Positions 24,474 through 35,294 are shown, numbered from the stretch's first letter. The stretch is DNA of 64,000 nt from Flavobacteriales bacterium UBA4466 (GCA_905182335.1 CAJJBE010000003.1:124001-188000), one strand, 5' to 3'. Notes: a model not told the origin generated them from the letters alone. Program-made: numbers and translations.

Positions 24474-25904
24474 ATGTTTAAACGTGCAGACGTTATTACC
24501 GTCGATATTACTGGATATGCGTTCGGAGGAAAAGGTGTCGCTAAAGTAGCAACAGAAAGTGGTGATTACGTAATATTCGTAGACAACACATTTCCAGGTC
24601 AAAAAGTTAAGGCAAGAATTGCTAAAAAGCGTAAACGCTTTGCTGAAGCGAAATTACTTGAGGTCATTGAAAGGTCTCCCATTGAGAAAATCTCTGAGTT
24701 TCAGGAAATTTCTGGTGCTCCTTATATTCATGTCCCCATTGAAGAGCAAGAAAAAGTTAAGAAAAAATCTACACTTGAGATTTTCAAAAGAATTGGGAAT
24801 ATTGAAAATCTGGAAGGTTCTTTTGATGAGTTTATAAGTTCACCAGAACACCTTTTTTATCGTAATAAGATGGAGTATAGTTTTTCATCCATTGAACATG
24901 ATTTGGAAACAGGAGAGGAATTAGATGATGCTTTTGCATTAGGCTTTAAGCGAAGAGGAACTTGGTGGAAAGTTGAGTCATTAAACAAGCCTAGTGGGAT
25001 GTTTGATGTGCGATGGGAGACTATTATTAGAGAGTTGAGAGAGCTCCTTAAATCTTCAGGATTACCTGCATGGCATCCGCCACAAAAGACAGGTTTCTTT
25101 CGTTATATCGTGGTAAGAAAATCATTTCATCAAGATAAATTATTAATCAACCTTGTGACTTCCTCTGTTGGTATTGATGATTTTAATGTGGATGAGTTTA
25201 CCGCATTTATCAAAGGGAAGCTAGGAAGTAGATTGGCAGGATTACAACATACGGTTAATGATAATATAGCTGATCGTGCAAAAATTGAAAATGGACAATG
25301 TTCCTTACTGCATGGTGAACCTGTTGTCATTGAGCGATTATTAGGATTGGATTTCGAGATTTCAATGGAGAGTTTTTTTCAGACTAATCCTAAAAGCGCA
25401 GAGCGCTTGTATAACAAGGCACTTGATTATGTTTTTGAGGAGGATTTAGCGTCAAAAGATGTCGTTATGGATTTGTTTTGTGGAACAGGCACCATCGGTC
25501 AGCTTTTAACTTCAAGAAATGCAGATGTTAAAATTGTAGGTGTAGATATTGTAGAGGAAGCAATTAAAGATGCACGAAGAAATGCGAGGAGAAATAATAT
25601 TACAGGGATAGATTTTTATGCCGCAGATGTCGGAAAGTTCTTGAAGGAATATCCAAAATATGTTGGTAAGATAAAAACTGTCATTTTAGATCCTCCAAGA
25701 GCTGGGATTGCACCTAAGACATTACTTAAGGTTATCGCTATTGGGGCTAATAATATTATTTATATTTCTTGTAATCCTTCTACGCAAGCTAGAGATACCG
25801 ATACTCTAATGAAAGAAGGCTATCTTCTGGATAAGATTTCATTCGTTGATCAGTTTCCACATACAGGTCATATTGAATCTATCGCAAAATATAAAAAGGC
25901 ATAA
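24474..25904 (+). CDS. 23S rRNA (uracil-5-)-methyltransferase, RlmD/RumA-like, lacking Fe-S cysteines
   Basis: 476 residues: an N-terminal TRAM domain (1-~65), a central domain and a Rossmann methyltransferase. FCGTGTIGQLL, DPPRAGIAPK and YISCNPSTQARD (catalytic Cys) are the m5U methyltransferase motifs. In RlmD a CxxxxxCxxC group binds a 4Fe-4S cluster near residue 80. Here that position reads FQEISGAPYIHVP with no cysteine, so the cluster is predicted absent. The target uridine cannot be told from sequence. It follows lpxA by 9 bp, so it is cotranscribed with the lipid A genes, and abuts cinA. Confidence 0.9.
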   Translation: MFKRADVITVDITGYAFGGKGVAKVATESGDYVIFVDNTFPGQKVKARIAKKRKRFAEAKLLEVIERSPIEKISEFQEISGAPYIHVPIEEQEKVKKKSTLEIFKRIGNIENLEGSFDEFISSPEHLFYRNKMEYSFSSIEHDLETGEELDDAFALGFKRRGTWWKVESLNKPSGMFDVRWETIIRELRELLKSSGLPAWHPPQKTGFFRYIVVRKSFHQDKLLINLVTSSVGIDDFNVDEFTAFIKGKLGSRLAGLQHTVNDNIADRAKIENGQCSLLHGEPVVIERLLGLDFEISMESFFQTNPKSAERLYNKALDYVFEEDLASKDVVMDLFCGTGTIGQLLTSRNADVKIVGVDIVEEAIKDARRNARRNNITGIDFYAADVGKFLKEYPKYVGKIKTVILDPPRAGIAPKTLLKVIAIGANNIIYISCNPSTQARDTDTLMKEGYLLDKISFVDQFPHTGHIESIAKYKKA

Positions 25905-27157
25905 TGAAAGTTGAAGTAATTTGTATTGGAGATGAGTTATTGATTGGTCAGACTATTAATACAAACGCTACATGGATTGGTGCTGAATTCGTTAAGCAAG
26001 GAGTCAAAGTTGAATTTTGTACTGTAACTAAAGATATTAAATCAGATATTGTAAATGCAATTGATCTTGCTTTGACTAGGGTAGATGTAGTTGTTATTAC
26101 AGGCGGGTTAGGCCCAACGAAAGATGACATCACAAAGCATACATTAACAGAGTATTTCAACACTGAATTAGAGATAGATCAAGAGGTCTTAGAGCGCGTA
26201 ACAACGTTTTTCAAGAAGCGCGGGCGTAATATGCTTGATATTAATATTCAACAGGCAGCAATGCCGAGAGGGTGTAAAGTACTTTCGAATGATCGAGGTA
26301 CGGCTTCTGGAATGTGGTTTGATGTCAATAATCAGGTGGTTATTAGTTTACCAGGTGTTCCATATGAGATGAAGCACATCCTAAAAGAACGAGGTTTCCC
26401 CTTGTTATTAGAGAAGTTTGGTTCTAAAGCTCTTTTTCAAAGAACATTACATTTTCAGGGTATTGGTGAGTCATATATTGCAGATCGAATATCCGATTTA
26501 GAAGAACAGATGTTGATCGATAATTTGAGTTTAGCTTATTTGCCTTCCGTAGGCTCGGTACGTTTAAGGTTGAGCGGTAAACTCAACTTAAGTCATAAAG
26601 AGTTGATGTCTAGATATATATTAGAGATGTATAGGCGTTTTCCAACATACATTTTCGGGGAAGAGGAGGATACTTTAAGTGAGGTTATAGGCCGTATTTT
26701 ACTTAAAAAAAACCTAATTCTTGGGACAGTTGAAAGTTGCACAGGTGGAGCTGTTTCAAGTGAGGTTGTTCGTGTTCCTGGCTCTTCTAAATACTTTCAA
26801 GGAAGTATTGTTAGTTATGGGAATGATTTAAAAATAAATCTTGTTGGTGTTGATAAAGTAGATCTTGAAAGAGATGGTGCTGTTAGTGAAGTTGTCGTAA
26901 AACAGATGGCGCTAAATGGTAGAAGACAACTAGGAGTCGATTATTGCATCTCAACTTCCGGAATTACTGGTCCTAGCGGAGGTTCTGAAGAAAAACCCGT
27001 TGGATTAGTTTGGATTGGAATTGCTGGCCCAGAGAGAGTTACTACAAAGAGTTTTCTTTTTGGCGATTTTAGAGAGCGAAATATTAGGATGACAGTTTTA
27101 TCAGCCTTAAATTTACTGCGTTGCGAATTGCTAGCGATAAATACTGAGAAAAAGTAA
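25904..27157 (+). CDS. cinA: CinA-family protein (nicotinamide-nucleotide amidohydrolase)
   Basis: 417 residues with two domains. The N-terminal MoCF/molybdopterin-binding-like domain (CIGDELLIGQTINTN, TGGLGPTKDD) and the C-terminal amidase domain (TVESCTGGAVSSEV, SYGNDLKINLVGV, GITGPSGGSEEKPVG). CinA hydrolyses NMN to nicotinic acid mononucleotide in pyridine-nucleotide salvage and may clean up ADP-ribose. Overlaps the methyltransferase stop by 1 bp. No competence genes are nearby. Confidence 0.95.
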   Translation: MKVEVICIGDELLIGQTINTNATWIGAEFVKQGVKVEFCTVTKDIKSDIVNAIDLALTRVDVVVITGGLGPTKDDITKHTLTEYFNTELEIDQEVLERVTTFFKKRGRNMLDINIQQAAMPRGCKVLSNDRGTASGMWFDVNNQVVISLPGVPYEMKHILKERGFPLLLEKFGSKALFQRTLHFQGIGESYIADRISDLEEQMLIDNLSLAYLPSVGSVRLRLSGKLNLSHKELMSRYILEMYRRFPTYIFGEEEDTLSEVIGRILLKKNLILGTVESCTGGAVSSEVVRVPGSSKYFQGSIVSYGNDLKINLVGVDKVDLERDGAVSEVVVKQMALNGRRQLGVDYCISTSGITGPSGGSEEKPVGLVWIGIAGPERVTTKSFLFGDFRERNIRMTVLSALNLLRCELLAINTEKK

Positions 27158-27231
27158 ATATTACTTGGAAGTTAGTTGATTTTGTGGTTACTTTACAACC
27201 GCTTTTTAATATAAGGATTAAATAAATAGAG

Positions 27232-27468
27232 ATGTCAAGAGTTTGTCAAATCACAGGAAAATCGGTAATGGTTGGGAACAATGTTTCTCACTCACAACGT
27301 AAAACTAAACGTAAGTTCTACCCGAACTTAATAACGAAAAAATTCTTCATTCCAGAGGAAGATGAATTTATTACGTTAAAGATATCGACTTCTGCGTTGA
27401 GAACAATCAATAAGAAAGGTATTGGTGTATGTGTTAAAGAAGCACGCGCTAAGGGATTTATAAAGTAA
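27232..27468 (+). CDS. rpmB: Large ribosomal subunit protein bL28
   Basis: 78 residues, basic, starting MSRVCQITGKSVMVGNNVSHS, with KRKFYPNLITKKFF in the middle. This is a standard bL28. First of a three-gene ribosomal cluster with bL33 and the DUF4295 protein. Confidence 0.97.
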   Translation: MSRVCQITGKSVMVGNNVSHSQRKTKRKFYPNLITKKFFIPEEDEFITLKISTSALRTINKKGIGVCVKEARAKGFIK

Positions 27469-27515
27469 AACGTTTTCTACCCATTGTGAAATGGTAGTTG
27501 AATAAATAAAAGAAA

Positions 27516-27698
27516 ATGGCTAAAAAGGGAAATAGAGTTCAAGTTATTTTGGAGTGTACAGAGCATAAGAAATCTGGAGTAGCAGGTACATCTCGTTATA
27601 TTACAACGAAGAATAGAAAGAACACTCCAGACAGAATGGAGATCAAAAAGTTTAATGCTATATTGAAGCGTTACACGCTTCATAAAGAAATTAAATAA
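27516..27698 (+). CDS. rpmG: Large ribosomal subunit protein bL33
   Basis: 60 residues, starting [21 protein letters not shown] and ending RYTLHKEIK. It is the Cys-poor form (a single Cys at ECTEH), so it should not bind zinc as the CxxC form does. Located 47 bp after bL28. Confidence 0.96.
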   Translation: MAKKGNRVQVILECTEHKKSGVAGTSRYITTKNRKNTPDRMEIKKFNAILKRYTLHKEIK

Positions 27699-27707
27699 TA
27701 CTAAGAC

Positions 27708-27863
27708 ATGGCAAAGAAAGTAGTAGCATCCTTACAAAAAGGTGGTGGAAAAGAGCATACGAAAGTGATCAAAATGATTAAGTCTGAAAAGACGGGGTCT
27801 TATTCTTTAAAAGAGGAAATCGTTCACAATGATAAAGTAAAAGAATGGTTCACTAAGAACTAA
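27708..27863 (+). CDS. DUF4295 small basic protein (Bacteroidota ribosome-associated)
   Basis: 51 residues, too short for many gene callers: MAKKVVASLQKGGGKEHTKV at the start, then MIKSEKTGSYSLKEEIV and KEWFTKN. This matches the DUF4295 family, found almost only in Bacteroidota and nearly always directly after bL33. I recall that a Flavobacterium ribosome structure named an extra large-subunit protein (bL38), which may be this family, but I cannot verify that here. It starts 9 bp after rpmG and ends just before a terminator. Confidence 0.85.
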   Translation: MAKKVVASLQKGGGKEHTKVIKMIKSEKTGSYSLKEEIVHNDKVKEWFTKN

Positions 27864-27888
27864 TTCTTTATATATCTTATTTAAGTTT

Positions 27889-27920
27889 AAGCTTCTACTT
27901 CTTTTAGTAGAAGCTTTTGT
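27889..27920 (+). terminator. Rho-independent terminator of the rpmB-rpmG-DUF4295 operon
   Basis: A perfect 11-bp stem (27889-27899 with 27906-27916) and 6-base loop followed by T-rich sequence. It ends only 12 bases before the ftsY start. Confidence 0.85.
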
Positions 27921-27931
27921 TGTTATTAGTT

Positions 27932-28885
27932 ATGGCGTTATTTAATTTCTTTTCGAAAGAGAAAAAACAAACATTAGACAAAGGACTTGAGAAAACAAAA
28001 ACAAGCTTCTTTAATAAACTTGCACGCACTATTGTCGGTAAGTCAAAAGTTGATTCAGAGGTCCTTGATGATTTAGAAGAGGCTTTAATTAAGTCAGATG
28101 TTGGCGTGGATACAACTTTGAAAATCATTGATAAAATTGAAGCGCGCGTAGCTCGTGATAAAGTAGTCGGTGTTGAAGAGCTTAATTCAGTACTTAAAGA
28201 AGAGATTGTCAATTTATTGGAGGAAAATAATTCAGTAGATAATTTTGATTTTTCTATCCCTAAACATTCAGATGGACCACATATTATCATGGTGGTTGGT
28301 GTGAATGGTGTTGGTAAAACAACTACAATTGGAAAATTAGCATATCAGTATAAGCAGGCAGGGCACAAAGTTATGCTTGGTGCTTCAGATACATTTAGAG
28401 CAGCAGCTGTTGATCAGTTGATTATTTGGGCAGAGCGTGCAGGTGTTCCAATTGTACATCAAGGAATGGGAGCTGACCCAGCTTCTGTTGCGTACGATGC
28501 ATTACAATCTGCAAAAGCTCAAAAAGCTGATGTAGTTATTATTGATACTGCAGGCCGACTTCATAATAAGGTTAACTTAATGAATGAACTTGGTAAGATA
28601 AAGCGGGTTATGGATAAAGTAATACCTTCTGCTCCGCATGAAGTTATGTTGGTTTTAGATGGTTCAACAGGTCAAAATGCTTATGAGCAAGCAAAGCAAT
28701 TTTCAGCAACAACTGATATTACTGCATTAGCGATTACTAAGTTAGATGGTACTGCTAAAGGAGGTGTTGTAATTGGTATTTCTGATCAAATGAAAATTCC
28801 AGTTAAATACATTGGTGTAGGAGAGGGGGTGGATGATTTACAACCTTTTAATAGGGTTGAATTTGTTAATTCATTGTTCTCTTAA
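27932..28885 (+). CDS. ftsY: Signal recognition particle receptor FtsY
   Basis: 317 residues from the ATG that gives MALFNFFSKEKKQ; an upstream TTG would lie in the terminator stem. The short N-terminus lacks the long acidic A domain of E. coli FtsY, as is usual in Bacteroidota. The NG domain is complete: GVNGVGKTTTIGKLA (G1), DTFRAAAVDQL, DTAGRLHNK (G3), TKLDGTAKGG (G4) and GVGEGVDDLQPF. It receives SRP-ribosome complexes at the membrane. The preceding terminator implies its own weak promoter or read-through. Confidence 0.97.
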   Translation: MALFNFFSKEKKQTLDKGLEKTKTSFFNKLARTIVGKSKVDSEVLDDLEEALIKSDVGVDTTLKIIDKIEARVARDKVVGVEELNSVLKEEIVNLLEENNSVDNFDFSIPKHSDGPHIIMVVGVNGVGKTTTIGKLAYQYKQAGHKVMLGASDTFRAAAVDQLIIWAERAGVPIVHQGMGADPASVAYDALQSAKAQKADVVIIDTAGRLHNKVNLMNELGKIKRVMDKVIPSAPHEVMLVLDGSTGQNAYEQAKQFSATTDITALAITKLDGTAKGGVVIGISDQMKIPVKYIGVGEGVDDLQPFNRVEFVNSLFS

Positions 28886-28905
28886 TTTAACTAGGTTACA
28901 ATTTT

Positions 28906-28937
28906 AAAAGGGAGGATGGAAACATTCTCCCTTTTTT
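28906..28937 (+). terminator. Rho-independent terminator of ftsY
   Basis: GGGAGGATG pairs with CATTCTCCC (one G-T) around GAAA, with flanking A-run and T-run. Confidence 0.9.
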
Positions 28938-29020
28938 TATTCTATTATCTAGATCTTATTCCTTTCCTTTTCTCTATTTTTGATAAGACTACAGTTTCAA
29001 ACGATAAATATTAATCACGC

Positions 29021-30061
29021 ATGAGTAAACTGAAAATTAACGGTCACGGACACTTACTTCCTGAACCTAATGAAATCCCTAGATTCATGAGGGAAAAGAA
29101 GTTATTTTCAATTGATGATGACAAAAAATTCATGTGTCAAGGTGATTGGTCACGTCCAATTACTGATTCAAGTTTCTTTTTTAATGAGAAATTAGTTTGG
29201 ATGGATAAGCATAATATCGATCATGCTGTAATGCTTAATCTTTCTCAATTGTATTGTAATGGTTGGGCAAGAAAAGATGCCTATGATGCAATTCGCTGGC
29301 AAAATGATTTTAATGCAAGTGTTCAACAAAGAAGATCTGATAAATTTACGTGTGGTTTTGTAGTTCAACCACTTTACATAGAAGATGCATTAAATGAGAT
29401 TGAACGCTGTGTTACTCAATTAAACATGAAATTACTTTGCCTTCCTTCTCATTTTGTAAATGAAGATGATGAGTGGCTTTCTGTAGCAGACGATAGTGTA
29501 TTGCCAATATTTGAATTAGCAAACAAATATAAATTAGCTGTAGAGATTCATCCGTATGATGGTCAGAAAATGATTAAGTTGAAAGATGTTTATTGGAGAT
29601 TTCATTTAGTTTGGATGATGGCTCAAACTGCCGATACATTGCATTTGTATTCACTCAAAGGATTTGCAGATAAATTTCCTGATGTAAGAACATGTTTTGC
29701 ACATGGATGTATGCTCGGTCAAGCAAATTATGGACGCCGCCTTCAAGGGTATGATGGGAGACCAGACTTATTCGAAGATGTTAGCGACCCTAGATCTTCT
29801 TTGGGACATAAGAATTTATTCTTTGACACACTGGTGCATGATTCACACACGCTCCAGTTATTAAAAACGCGAGTAGGATCTGATCAAATCGTAGCTGGAC
29901 TAGACGATCCTTATCCATTAGGAGAAATGGAAGGAGTGGCTAACTCGTATCCAGGTCGTGTTATTGACTTCGCAGTAGAGGTAGATATCTTAAAACAATC
30001 CGAAGCTGATAAGATTTGGTACGATAATGTACTTCGTTGGCTTGGAAAGTCTAAACTATAA
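29021..30061 (+). CDS. Amidohydrolase-family protein, ACMSD-like
   Basis: 346 residues of the metal-dependent amidohydrolase fold: an HxH pair at the N-terminus (NGHGHLLP), a third His in VEIHPYDGQ, CFAHGC, and the Asp-rich AGLDDPYPLGEME. The latter half, with TLVHDSHTLQLL followed by VGSDQIVAGLDDPYPLGE, is strikingly like 2-amino-3-carboxymuconate-6-semialdehyde decarboxylase (ACMSD) of the kynurenine pathway. No other kynurenine genes are in the window, so the substrate is uncertain. Followed 40 bp later by hisS, which has its own -7 box. Confidence 0.82.
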   Translation: MSKLKINGHGHLLPEPNEIPRFMREKKLFSIDDDKKFMCQGDWSRPITDSSFFFNEKLVWMDKHNIDHAVMLNLSQLYCNGWARKDAYDAIRWQNDFNASVQQRRSDKFTCGFVVQPLYIEDALNEIERCVTQLNMKLLCLPSHFVNEDDEWLSVADDSVLPIFELANKYKLAVEIHPYDGQKMIKLKDVYWRFHLVWMMAQTADTLHLYSLKGFADKFPDVRTCFAHGCMLGQANYGRRLQGYDGRPDLFEDVSDPRSSLGHKNLFFDTLVHDSHTLQLLKTRVGSDQIVAGLDDPYPLGEMEGVANSYPGRVIDFAVEVDILKQSEADKIWYDNVLRWLGKSKL

Positions 30062-30075
30062 TTCAACGCATTTAT

Positions 30076-30083
30076 TAACTTTG
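30076..30083 (+). promoter_or_regulatory. -7 box (TAACTTTG) of hisS-hutH
   Basis: Exact TAnnTTTG match 18 bases before the hisS ATG. Confidence 0.55.
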
Positions 30084-30101
30084 CGAACAAATTAAAATTG
30101 A

Positions 30102-31472
30102 ATGGCTCAAAAACCGTCTATACCAAAAGGTACGAGAGATTTTTTATCTGCAGATGTTGCAAAACGAACATATATCTTTGACACGATTAAAAAGTCGTTT
30201 CAAACTTTCGGGTTCGCTCCGATTGAGACGCCCTCCTTTGAACTTTCGAGTACATTACTCGGTAAGTATGGTGAAGAAGGAGATCGCTTGATTTTCAAGA
30301 TCCTTAATTCAGGAGATAAAGTAAAAAAAGCTGATTTGCAGGCGTTAGAAGAAGGAAACCTTCCTAGATTTTCTAATTCTATATCTGAAAAAGCACTTAG
30401 ATATGATCTAACAGTGCCTTTCGCACGATTTGTGGTACAGCACCAAAATGAAATTAACTTTCCATTTAAACGGTATCAAATTCAGCCAGTTTGGAGAGCA
30501 GACAGACCACAACATGGAAGGTACCAAGAGTTTTATCAGTGTGATGCTGATCTTGTTGGTAGTGATTCACTGCTGTATGAAGTTGATTTCGTAATGTTAT
30601 TCGATGAGGTTTTAACAAATTTGAATATTCCTGATTTTACAATTAAATTAAATAACAGAAAAATATTATCTGGAATTGCAGAAGTGAGCGGTGAATCCGA
30701 TAAATTGATTCAGATTACGGTGGCAATTGATAAATTAGACAAAGTTGGAATTGATGGTGTGATTAAAGAATTAACCGAGAAAGGTGTTTCTGAGGCTGCA
30801 CTTGAAAAAATAAAACCTTTGTTTACAATTGATGGTGATACAAAGGAACGTCTTGCACAAATGAAAGACTACCTTATCTCAAGTGAAATTGGAAGGAAGG
30901 GGATTGAAGAATTAGAGTTTGTGTTAGAGCGAGTGGAAATATTAGGATTAAAAAGAGCTAAGATAGAGTTTGACGTGACATTGGCTCGTGGATTGAACTA
31001 CTATACGGGCGCAATATTCGAAGTTAAGGTAAATGGAGTGAAAATGGGGAGTATTTGTGGTGGAGGCCGTTATGATGACCTTACAGGTGTTTTTGGTTTG
31101 AAAGATGTTTCTGGTGTTGGTGTTTCTTTTGGTGCAGATCGTATTTATGATGTTTTAAATGAATTGAAATTATTTCCACAAGAAGTCGATAATAAGTTGG
31201 AATTATTGTTCATTAACTTCGGTGAAGTAGAAGAGTTACATTGCTTAAGTCTTGTTAAGCAGGCGCGTGAAGCAGGTATATCATGCGAACTGTACCCTTC
31301 CTCAGTGAAAATGAAAAAACAAATGAAGTATGCCAATGACATTGGTGTGAAAAATATTGCACTGGTCGGTCAAGACGAAATAGATGAGTCCTGTATTCAA
31401 TTGAAAAACATGCAGTCAGGAGCCCAAGATAAGATGACTATGGCAGAAGTAATTAATGTATTAAAGAAGTAA
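30102..31472 (+). CDS. hisS: Histidyl-tRNA synthetase
   Basis: 456 residues. PKGTRDF at the N-terminus, motif 2 around FKRYQIQPVWRADRPQHGRYQEFYQ (shortened here), the histidine loop ARGLNYYTG and motif 3 region CGGGRYDDL then GVGVSFGADRI, with a C-terminal anticodon-binding domain. Charges tRNA-His. Its stop overlaps the hutH start by one base (TAATG), so synthetase and histidine lyase are translated from one message. Confidence 0.97.
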   Translation: MAQKPSIPKGTRDFLSADVAKRTYIFDTIKKSFQTFGFAPIETPSFELSSTLLGKYGEEGDRLIFKILNSGDKVKKADLQALEEGNLPRFSNSISEKALRYDLTVPFARFVVQHQNEINFPFKRYQIQPVWRADRPQHGRYQEFYQCDADLVGSDSLLYEVDFVMLFDEVLTNLNIPDFTIKLNNRKILSGIAEVSGESDKLIQITVAIDKLDKVGIDGVIKELTEKGVSEAALEKIKPLFTIDGDTKERLAQMKDYLISSEIGRKGIEELEFVLERVEILGLKRAKIEFDVTLARGLNYYTGAIFEVKVNGVKMGSICGGGRYDDLTGVFGLKDVSGVGVSFGADRIYDVLNELKLFPQEVDNKLELLFINFGEVEELHCLSLVKQAREAGISCELYPSSVKMKKQMKYANDIGVKNIALVGQDEIDESCIQLKNMQSGAQDKMTMAEVINVLKK

Positions 31473-32953
31473 TGGGGAACTTTATTATAAAAAATGAGTG
31501 GGTTACGTTAACTCAATTGGATGAGATATTAATGTCAAATGTCAAAGTAACACTAAGCGAACCTGTAAAAAAAGATATTGCAAAATGTCGTGAATATCTC
31601 GATAAAAAAGTAACGCGCCATGATAAACTGATTTACGGGGTTAATACTGGTTTTGGGTCATTGTGTAATACAGCAATCCCCACTGAAGATCTAGGGATAT
31701 TACAACGTAATCTTGTTATTTCACATGCTTGTGGAGCAGGGGAAGAGGTTCCCTTTGATCTAGTAAAGCGAATGCTACTTTTAAAAGTGTTTGGACTTTC
31801 TCATGGTTCTTCTGGTGCTCAGGTAGAAACTATTGAACGCTTGTTGTATATGTTCAATAACAATATTATCCCTGTTGTGTATCAACAAGGGAGTTTGGGC
31901 GCATCAGGTGATTTAGCGCCATTAGCACATATGTCATTGCCTTTAATTTCTGAAGGTGAAGTATATTATAAAGGAGAGAAAAGAGACAGTGTTGATGTTT
32001 TTAGTGAACTTAGTTTGAAACCAATTACTCTTCGTTCTAAAGAAGGATTAGCATTGTTGAATGGTACTCAGTTTATGAGTTCGTATGCTTCGTATGCTGT
32101 TTCTAATGGTTTTAAGCTATGGAATCAGTTTAATCTAGTTGGTGCGCTTTCATTAGAAGCTTACGATGGTCGATTAAATCCGTTTCAAGCAAATGTGAAC
32201 GAAATTAGAAAGCAAAAAGGTCAAATTGAAGTCGCTGAAAATTTTAGATCCATATTGGCTGGAAGTGAAATGATTCTTAGAGAAAAAGAACATGTTCAAG
32301 ATCCATATTCGTTCAGGTGTATCCCTCAGGTACATGGAGCATCCAAAGATGCTATTGATTATGCTGCACAAATTGTAGAACGTGAAATAAACGCAGTTAC
32401 TGATAATCCAACGGTCTTTCCAGATGAGGATGATGTAGTTTCAGCTGGTAATTTTCATGGACAGCCTCTTGCAATTACGATGGACTTTCTTGCAATCGCA
32501 ATTGCTGAGTTGGGAAGTATATCGGAGCGAAGAGTTTATAAATTGATTTCAGGTACACGTGGTTTACCTGCGTTTTTAGTTGCTGAGCCAGGATTAAATT
32601 CTGGATTCATGATTCCTCAATACACAGGGGCTTCTATCGTGAGCCAGAACAAACAGTATTGCACTCCTGCTTCAGTTGATTCAATTGATTCAAGTAATGG
32701 CCAAGAAGACCATGTAAGTATGGGGGCCAATGCAGCAACTAAATTGTATAAGATTGTTGAAAATTGTTATTCAATTCAGGGAATTGAATTAATGAATGCA
32801 GCTCAAGCAATGGATTTTAGAATAGAGAAAAGTTCGCTGAAAATCGAAAAATTAAGAGCTGATTACAGAAAAGAAGTCGCTTTTGTTAAAGATGATGTGT
32901 ATTTACACCCTTTACTGAAGAAGAGTACACACTTTGTAAAGTATATTTTATAA
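31472..32953 (+). CDS. hutH: Histidine ammonia-lyase
   Basis: Eliminates ammonia from histidine to give urocanate using the MIO cofactor, formed from A144-S145-G146 (in GSLGASGDLAPLAH). 493 residues, normal length. Specificity residues favour histidine: Ser84-His85 where tyrosine lyases have His-Leu, and Glu412 in QEDHVSMG where phenylalanine lyases have Gln. Coupled to hisS by a 1-bp overlap. The rest of the hut pathway (hutU, hutI, hutG) is not in the window. Confidence 0.92.
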   Translation: MGNFIIKNEWVTLTQLDEILMSNVKVTLSEPVKKDIAKCREYLDKKVTRHDKLIYGVNTGFGSLCNTAIPTEDLGILQRNLVISHACGAGEEVPFDLVKRMLLLKVFGLSHGSSGAQVETIERLLYMFNNNIIPVVYQQGSLGASGDLAPLAHMSLPLISEGEVYYKGEKRDSVDVFSELSLKPITLRSKEGLALLNGTQFMSSYASYAVSNGFKLWNQFNLVGALSLEAYDGRLNPFQANVNEIRKQKGQIEVAENFRSILAGSEMILREKEHVQDPYSFRCIPQVHGASKDAIDYAAQIVEREINAVTDNPTVFPDEDDVVSAGNFHGQPLAITMDFLAIAIAELGSISERRVYKLISGTRGLPAFLVAEPGLNSGFMIPQYTGASIVSQNKQYCTPASVDSIDSSNGQEDHVSMGANAATKLYKIVENCYSIQGIELMNAAQAMDFRIEKSSLKIEKLRADYRKEVAFVKDDVYLHPLLKKSTHFVKYIL

Positions 32954-32987
32954 GTACTTCACATTATAATTAATAAAAAAATCTATT

Positions 32988-33500
32988 ATGAACGAATTGG
33001 AATTAAACGAAGAAGAATTTAGAGGGTCAAGACCAGGGCTTTTAACGGTGCTTTGTGTTTTGAGTTTTATCTCAACCGGGTTAGGTATTATTTCAGCACT
33101 CTTTAATTTTGTCGCAGGACCACAATCTGATGAGAAGTTGTTAGATGCTAAAGTTGCATTAACAAAATCGACTTCTGAATTGAAAGATCTCGGAATGGAT
33201 TTATTTGTTGAAATAATGGAGAAAATTCAGAGAATGACTGAGCAGGTAAATGAGAATTTCTACTTAGCTTCAATTGTTAACCTAATAGCAGTGGCTATTG
33301 GGTTATTTGGTGCTATAAAGATGTGGCAAGGGGTGAAAATTGGATTTCACTTATATATTGGATATTGTTTATTGACAATTGCAGGGCTATACATTTATGT
33401 ATCTCCAGAGAACATTCCAACAGTTGTTGTTGTTTTGAATTTAATTGTTTCGGCGATATTTATCTTCTTATATTCACGTAACTTGAAATGGATGCGATAG
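32988..33500 (+). CDS. Four-helix membrane protein of unknown function
   Basis: 170 residues. An acidic N-terminus (MNELELNEEEFRGSRPGLL), a helix at ~18-42, a soluble ~40-residue helical loop with heptad-like pattern, then three helices (about 90-165). No family recognised. 34 bp after hutH, before a terminator, so it may be the last gene of the hisS-hutH transcript. Confidence 0.62.
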   Translation: MNELELNEEEFRGSRPGLLTVLCVLSFISTGLGIISALFNFVAGPQSDEKLLDAKVALTKSTSELKDLGMDLFVEIMEKIQRMTEQVNENFYLASIVNLIAVAIGLFGAIKMWQGVKIGFHLYIGYCLLTIAGLYIYVSPENIPTVVVVLNLIVSAIFIFLYSRNLKWMR

Positions 33501-33508
33501 TATTCGCT

Positions 33509-33550
33509 CTTAATTTTACCTTAAATAAGGTATTTAGAGCCTTTTTTTTC
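33509..33550 (+). terminator. Probable terminator after the 170-aa membrane protein gene
   Basis: An inner stem TACCTT/AAGGTA with AAAT loop and an outer GCTCT/AGAGC pairing, followed by eight T. Confidence 0.72.
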
Positions 33551-33620
33551 ATTTTAGATATTATTTCTATTTTTAATAGTATGTTCAGGTTTAACATTTG
33601 TTTGAACTTGATGTACTTAA

Positions 33621-35294
<1,674 letters not shown>

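Noticed and set aside
27904-28290. A 128-residue minus-strand open frame opposite ftsY
   Set aside because: It is entirely antisense to the well-supported ftsY, begins in the terminator palindrome, and its Ser/Thr-rich composition is the mirror of FtsY codons.
31472-32953. Tyrosine ammonia-lyase of a flexirubin or aryl polyene pathway
   Set aside because: Ser84-His85 and Glu412 favour histidine, and no flexirubin genes are near.
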